Of a DNA stretch of 64,000 nt, positions 61,842-64,000 are shown one piece after another. This DNA is from a candidate division KSB1 bacterium (GTDB taxonomy: Bacteria > Zhuqueibacterota > Zhuqueibacteria > Zhuqueibacterales > Zhuqueibacteraceae): contig JAPDPX010000002.1 in the NCBI GenBank assembly GCA_034506255.1, forward strand, positions 186,001 to 250,000. Direction: 5' to 3'. Positions within the stretch are counted from its first letter, which is position 1; each line of letters begins with the position of its first letter. A model generated the notes under the pieces. That model saw only the letters and a program-made list of their open reading frames with translations. It was not told where the DNA came from and made no database searches. A program made the translations under genes and the position numbers.

Positions 61842-62697
61842 TCGGGTTCGACCGGAGCAGCAGCCCCCCATTCATATCAAAAATCAGCCAAACCGTGCAA
61901 CCGTCGAATTTGGGTAATTCGGGATCTGAAAGCCCCGGATCGGGCCGCTGCAGAAACGGCAGTCACCAATTCGCTAGTGCGGAACAAAGCCGGAGGGGGC
62001 TCTTCGGAAAATACTCGAATTTTGCACGCTGGCTTGCTGTTTTCCGGAGGAAATGGCGTGTTCACAAAACTCCGCCGGCTATTCCGTTCGAAGTCGGGCA
62101 AGGCTTTTTTCGAATATAGAGCGGCCCGGACTGCGAAATTCGCCCATTTGGCGCAGGCGTCATCTTTTTCCTCCCACGAGAATGCGCTCCCACGAAATGG
62201 TTTTTTCGTGGGAGTTCTGTTTTCGGGGCAGGATTTTGGGCTTGATCTTGACATCGAGGGTTGAAGCTCTGCCTTGCCATGAACTGGGCCTCGCGAGCGG
62301 AACCGCCGGGTGTTCTCCTTCTCATCTCAAGGCAGCCCCAGGAAACAGCTCCAGCGGGGCAAACTGTTTATCGCTGCGCCTCCTGCCGTAGTTGACCGCA
62401 CGTTGGCCTGCAAAATTTTTTATGCACCACCCCGTTGGTGGTTGGGCGTCGCGATCAAATCGGCGTTCCTCGCGCAGGGGATCAATCTGCCTGCAAAATT
62501 CCGGGATAAAACGCAGCGTGAATGTAAGGTGAGCAGCGTGCCCCCAATTCGGTTGCAGCCACATACCGTCTTGCGGTCTGGCCGCGCCGATGAGCGTGGC
62601 ACCGAGGATCATTTCGATTTTCACGGGAGAAAAAGCGGGCGGCTGTGTCAAATAGCTCTCTCCGGGGCGCGGACTGCGAGCCGGCTTCAAGCAGCAT
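61842..62697. other. Long gap after wecB
   Basis: About 850 bp with only chance-type open frames, including a 151-residue minus-strand frame at 62322-62777 without a recognisable domain. A terminator-like hairpin at 62187 is listed separately. Confidence 0.4.
62187..62216 (+). terminator. Strong hairpin with T-rich tail
   Basis: CTCCCACGAAA (62187-62197) pairs perfectly with TTTCGTGGGAG (62204-62214) around a 6-nt loop, and TTCTGTTTTC follows. The 11-bp stem and T-rich tail support a rho-independent terminator on the plus strand. It is 350 bp after wecB, so it may end a longer transcript. Confidence 0.5.
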
Positions 62698-63069
62698 TCA
62701 AATTCTTGTCCGGCGCCGGCGGCGCAGCAGGAGAAAATAAATGACGGCATTGCTGAGCAACACCAACATCCCCCCAAAAAATTGCATGCGCGGCGTGAGG
62801 GTGGCGGGATAGATGAGCGGGATCAAATAGTGTTCGATGAAGCTGGTGTGGTAGCCGGTGGCCGCGCCCCGTTGACGCAGCCAGTTTTCCAGCGGTGTGA
62901 GCGGGCATGTGCCGTTGGTGAACTCGATCGCGGCACCCCACAGCATTGCCGGTAAATGCAGCTGGGCGCAACGCGGCCAGCGCCACACCAGCAGACCGCC
63001 GAACAGGACAAACAGGATGAAGAGCAGATGCAGCACCACTACTGCATCTGCCAGCGCGCGATACCACAT
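62698..63069 (-). CDS. DUF2784 family membrane protein
   Basis: A 123-aa inner-membrane protein. It begins MWYRALADAVVVLHLLFILF and contains AAIEFTNGTCPLTPLENWLR followed by IEHYLIPLIYPATLT, the conserved core of DUF2784. Three to four membrane helices are visible. The role is unknown. It lies downstream of the alpha/beta hydrolase on the same strand with a gap of about 115 bp. A longer in-frame reading does not improve similarity. Confidence 0.88.
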   Translation of the reverse strand: MWYRALADAVVVLHLLFILFVLFGGLLVWRWPRCAQLHLPAMLWGAAIEFTNGTCPLTPLENWLRQRGAATGYHTSFIEHYLIPLIYPATLTPRMQFFGGMLVLLSNAVIYFLLLRRRRRTRI

Positions 63070-63185
63070 GGTTCATCCCAATCGAAAAATCGCCCGTCCG
63101 GCCCGTTGGGCGTGCACCAACCCGACAGTCCGTGCTTTGTGCAGGAGAATGCGCACGTCCGGGAGGGTTTGCCAACGGTCACCGT

Positions 63186-64000
63186 TCAAGCTGCGGGAAT
63201 GCGTTGCTCCAGCCACTCTGCCATATCCGCAAACACGGTTTCCTTGCCGGGCTCATTGAACAGCTCGTGATAGAATCCTGGATAGAGTTTTAGGGTTTTG
63301 TCGGCCGCGGCCGCCCGTGCCAGCAGGTTTTGACTGCCGGCGGGGTCGGTCAAGCGATCGGCCGTACCGTGCAGAATGAGCAGCGGCAGCGCGAGCTTTG
63401 CGCAGTCTTGTTCCAGGATTGTCATGATATCGAGCAGTTCGCGCCCGAGACGCGCGGTGATTTTGCCGTGAAAAACCAGGGGATCGTTTTCATAGGCTGC
63501 CACCACCTGCGGGTCACGGCTGATGGCCGCGGCCTCGAGCTGCACGGCGCGCAAGGTGGGCGTGCAGCGTGAGAGCAGGCTGCTGAGGGCCATGAGCAGC
63601 GGCGGCACATTGGCATTGCTCTTGAGGCCCGGGGCCGAGAGGATCAAGCCCTCACAGCGGCAGCGGCCGCTCACGGCATAGGCCAGGGCAATGGTGCCGC
63701 CCATGCTGTGGCCAACCAGCAGGCAGGGGAGACCAGGCTGGAGCCGCCGAACCCTCCCGCAAAAAATTTCCAAATCATCGACAAAATCGCCGAAGCTCGC
63801 AATGTGTGCGCGCCGGCCGGGTGAGCGGCCGTGGCCTTGCTGGTCAAAGGCATACACTGCCAGGCCGCGCGGCACGAAGTAATCAACCAGATTCAAATAG
63901 CGGCCGCTGTGCTCGGCCAGGCCGTGAACGACGACCAACACGGCACGCGCCCCTCCCCCGGGCAGCCAGCATTGATAAAACAACCCTTGCTGCTTGCGGC
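63186..64000 (-). CDS. Alpha/beta hydrolase, monoacylglycerol-lipase-like (truncated at the window edge)
   Basis: The visible part is about 271 codons, open through the right edge, so the true start lies outside. It shows LVVVHGLAEHSGRYLNL (oxyanion-hole region), YAFDQQGHGRSPG and the nucleophile elbow VGHSMGGTIAL. The Asp in ILHGTADRLTDPAG and a His in YPGFYHELFNEPG complete the triad. The match is to monoacylglycerol lipase-like hydrolases. A TTG at 63981-63983 could be mistaken for the start, but family members continue upstream of the FYQCW motif. Confidence 0.88.
   Translation of the reverse strand, partial: RKQQGLFYQCWLPGGGARAVLVVVHGLAEHSGRYLNLVDYFVPRGLAVYAFDQQGHGRSPGRRAHIASFGDFVDDLEIFCGRVRRLQPGLPCLLVGHSMGGTIALAYAVSGRCRCEGLILSAPGLKSNANVPPLLMALSSLLSRCTPTLRAVQLEAAAISRDPQVVAAYENDPLVFHGKITARLGRELLDIMTILEQDCAKLALPLLILHGTADRLTDPAGSQNLLARAAAADKTLKLYPGFYHELFNEPGKETVFADMAEWLEQRIPAA

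Noticed and set aside
62322..62777. Minus-strand frame of 151 residues after wecB
   Set aside because: No domain or start signal is recognisable, and it overlaps the end of the DUF2784 gene; frames of this length are expected by chance at this GC content.
1..64000. CRISPR arrays, tRNA or rRNA genes
   Set aside because: No regularly spaced direct repeats and no recognisable tRNA or rRNA sequences were noticed when reading the window by eye. A dedicated search such as tRNAscan-SE could still find one.

Overview
The window is about 62% GC by eye and densely coded. The gene families suggest a Gram-negative-type bacterium of the FCB group, perhaps a candidate-phylum lineage near Calditrichota/KSB1. 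They include a two-domain FtcD, a DUF5683 protein, a fibronectin-III lipoprotein-like protein, a Wza/Wzz-type export system and XrtA-style exopolysaccharide genes. The taxonomy is an inference from gene content; no rRNA or tRNA was recognised.

Layout. (1) 0.5-4 kb: housekeeping genes, namely histidine degradation (ftcD fusion), a FmdB-like zinc ribbon, Hsp20 and moaC. (2) 4.2-9.8 kb: a MacAB-like efflux operon (periplasmic adaptor, ABC ATPase, two FtsX-type permeases). Between adaptor and ATPase lies a decayed type II restriction-modification pair: a methyltransferase with an internal deletion and a PmeII-like endonuclease with three frameshifts. (3) 10.2-14.9 kb: an APC permease, an orphan CoA-transferase beta-type subunit and a Fis-type regulator, separated by long gaps. 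(4) 15.2-55.3 kb: a very large exopolysaccharide locus, all on the + strand. It carries a priming glycosyltransferase, SLBB export protein, chain-length regulator and tyrosine kinase, an epimerase and a GDP-mannose-type 6-dehydrogenase. It also carries six glycosyltransferase-type genes including the priming enzyme, three polysaccharide deacetylases, a FemAB-like protein, a heparinase II/III-type lyase, two sulfotransferases, a flippase, an O-antigen ligase/polymerase, two APH-like kinases, two P-loop kinases and a GNAT. Embedded in it are a membrane-anchored multiheme cytochrome/TPR protein and a STAS-HTH fusion. (5) 55.3-61.8 kb: an acyl carrier protein and LarA-like gene between two copies of a MITE-like repeat, a DUF4143 ATPase remnant, an AMP-forming acyl ligase and wecB. 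(6) 61.8-64 kb: a gene-poor stretch, then a DUF2784 protein and an alpha/beta hydrolase on the minus strand; the hydrolase runs off the window edge.

How the genes work together. The EPS locus has parts for precursor synthesis (epimerase, 6-dehydrogenase, WecB), initiation, assembly, flipping/polymerisation, export and tailoring (deacetylation, sulfation, lyase). The combination of a uronate-forming dehydrogenase, sulfotransferases and a heparinase-fold lyase is compatible with a sulfated, uronate-containing polymer, but this is inference. Several genes resemble those of exosortase A (XrtA/PEP-CTERM) loci, yet no exosortase is visible in the window.
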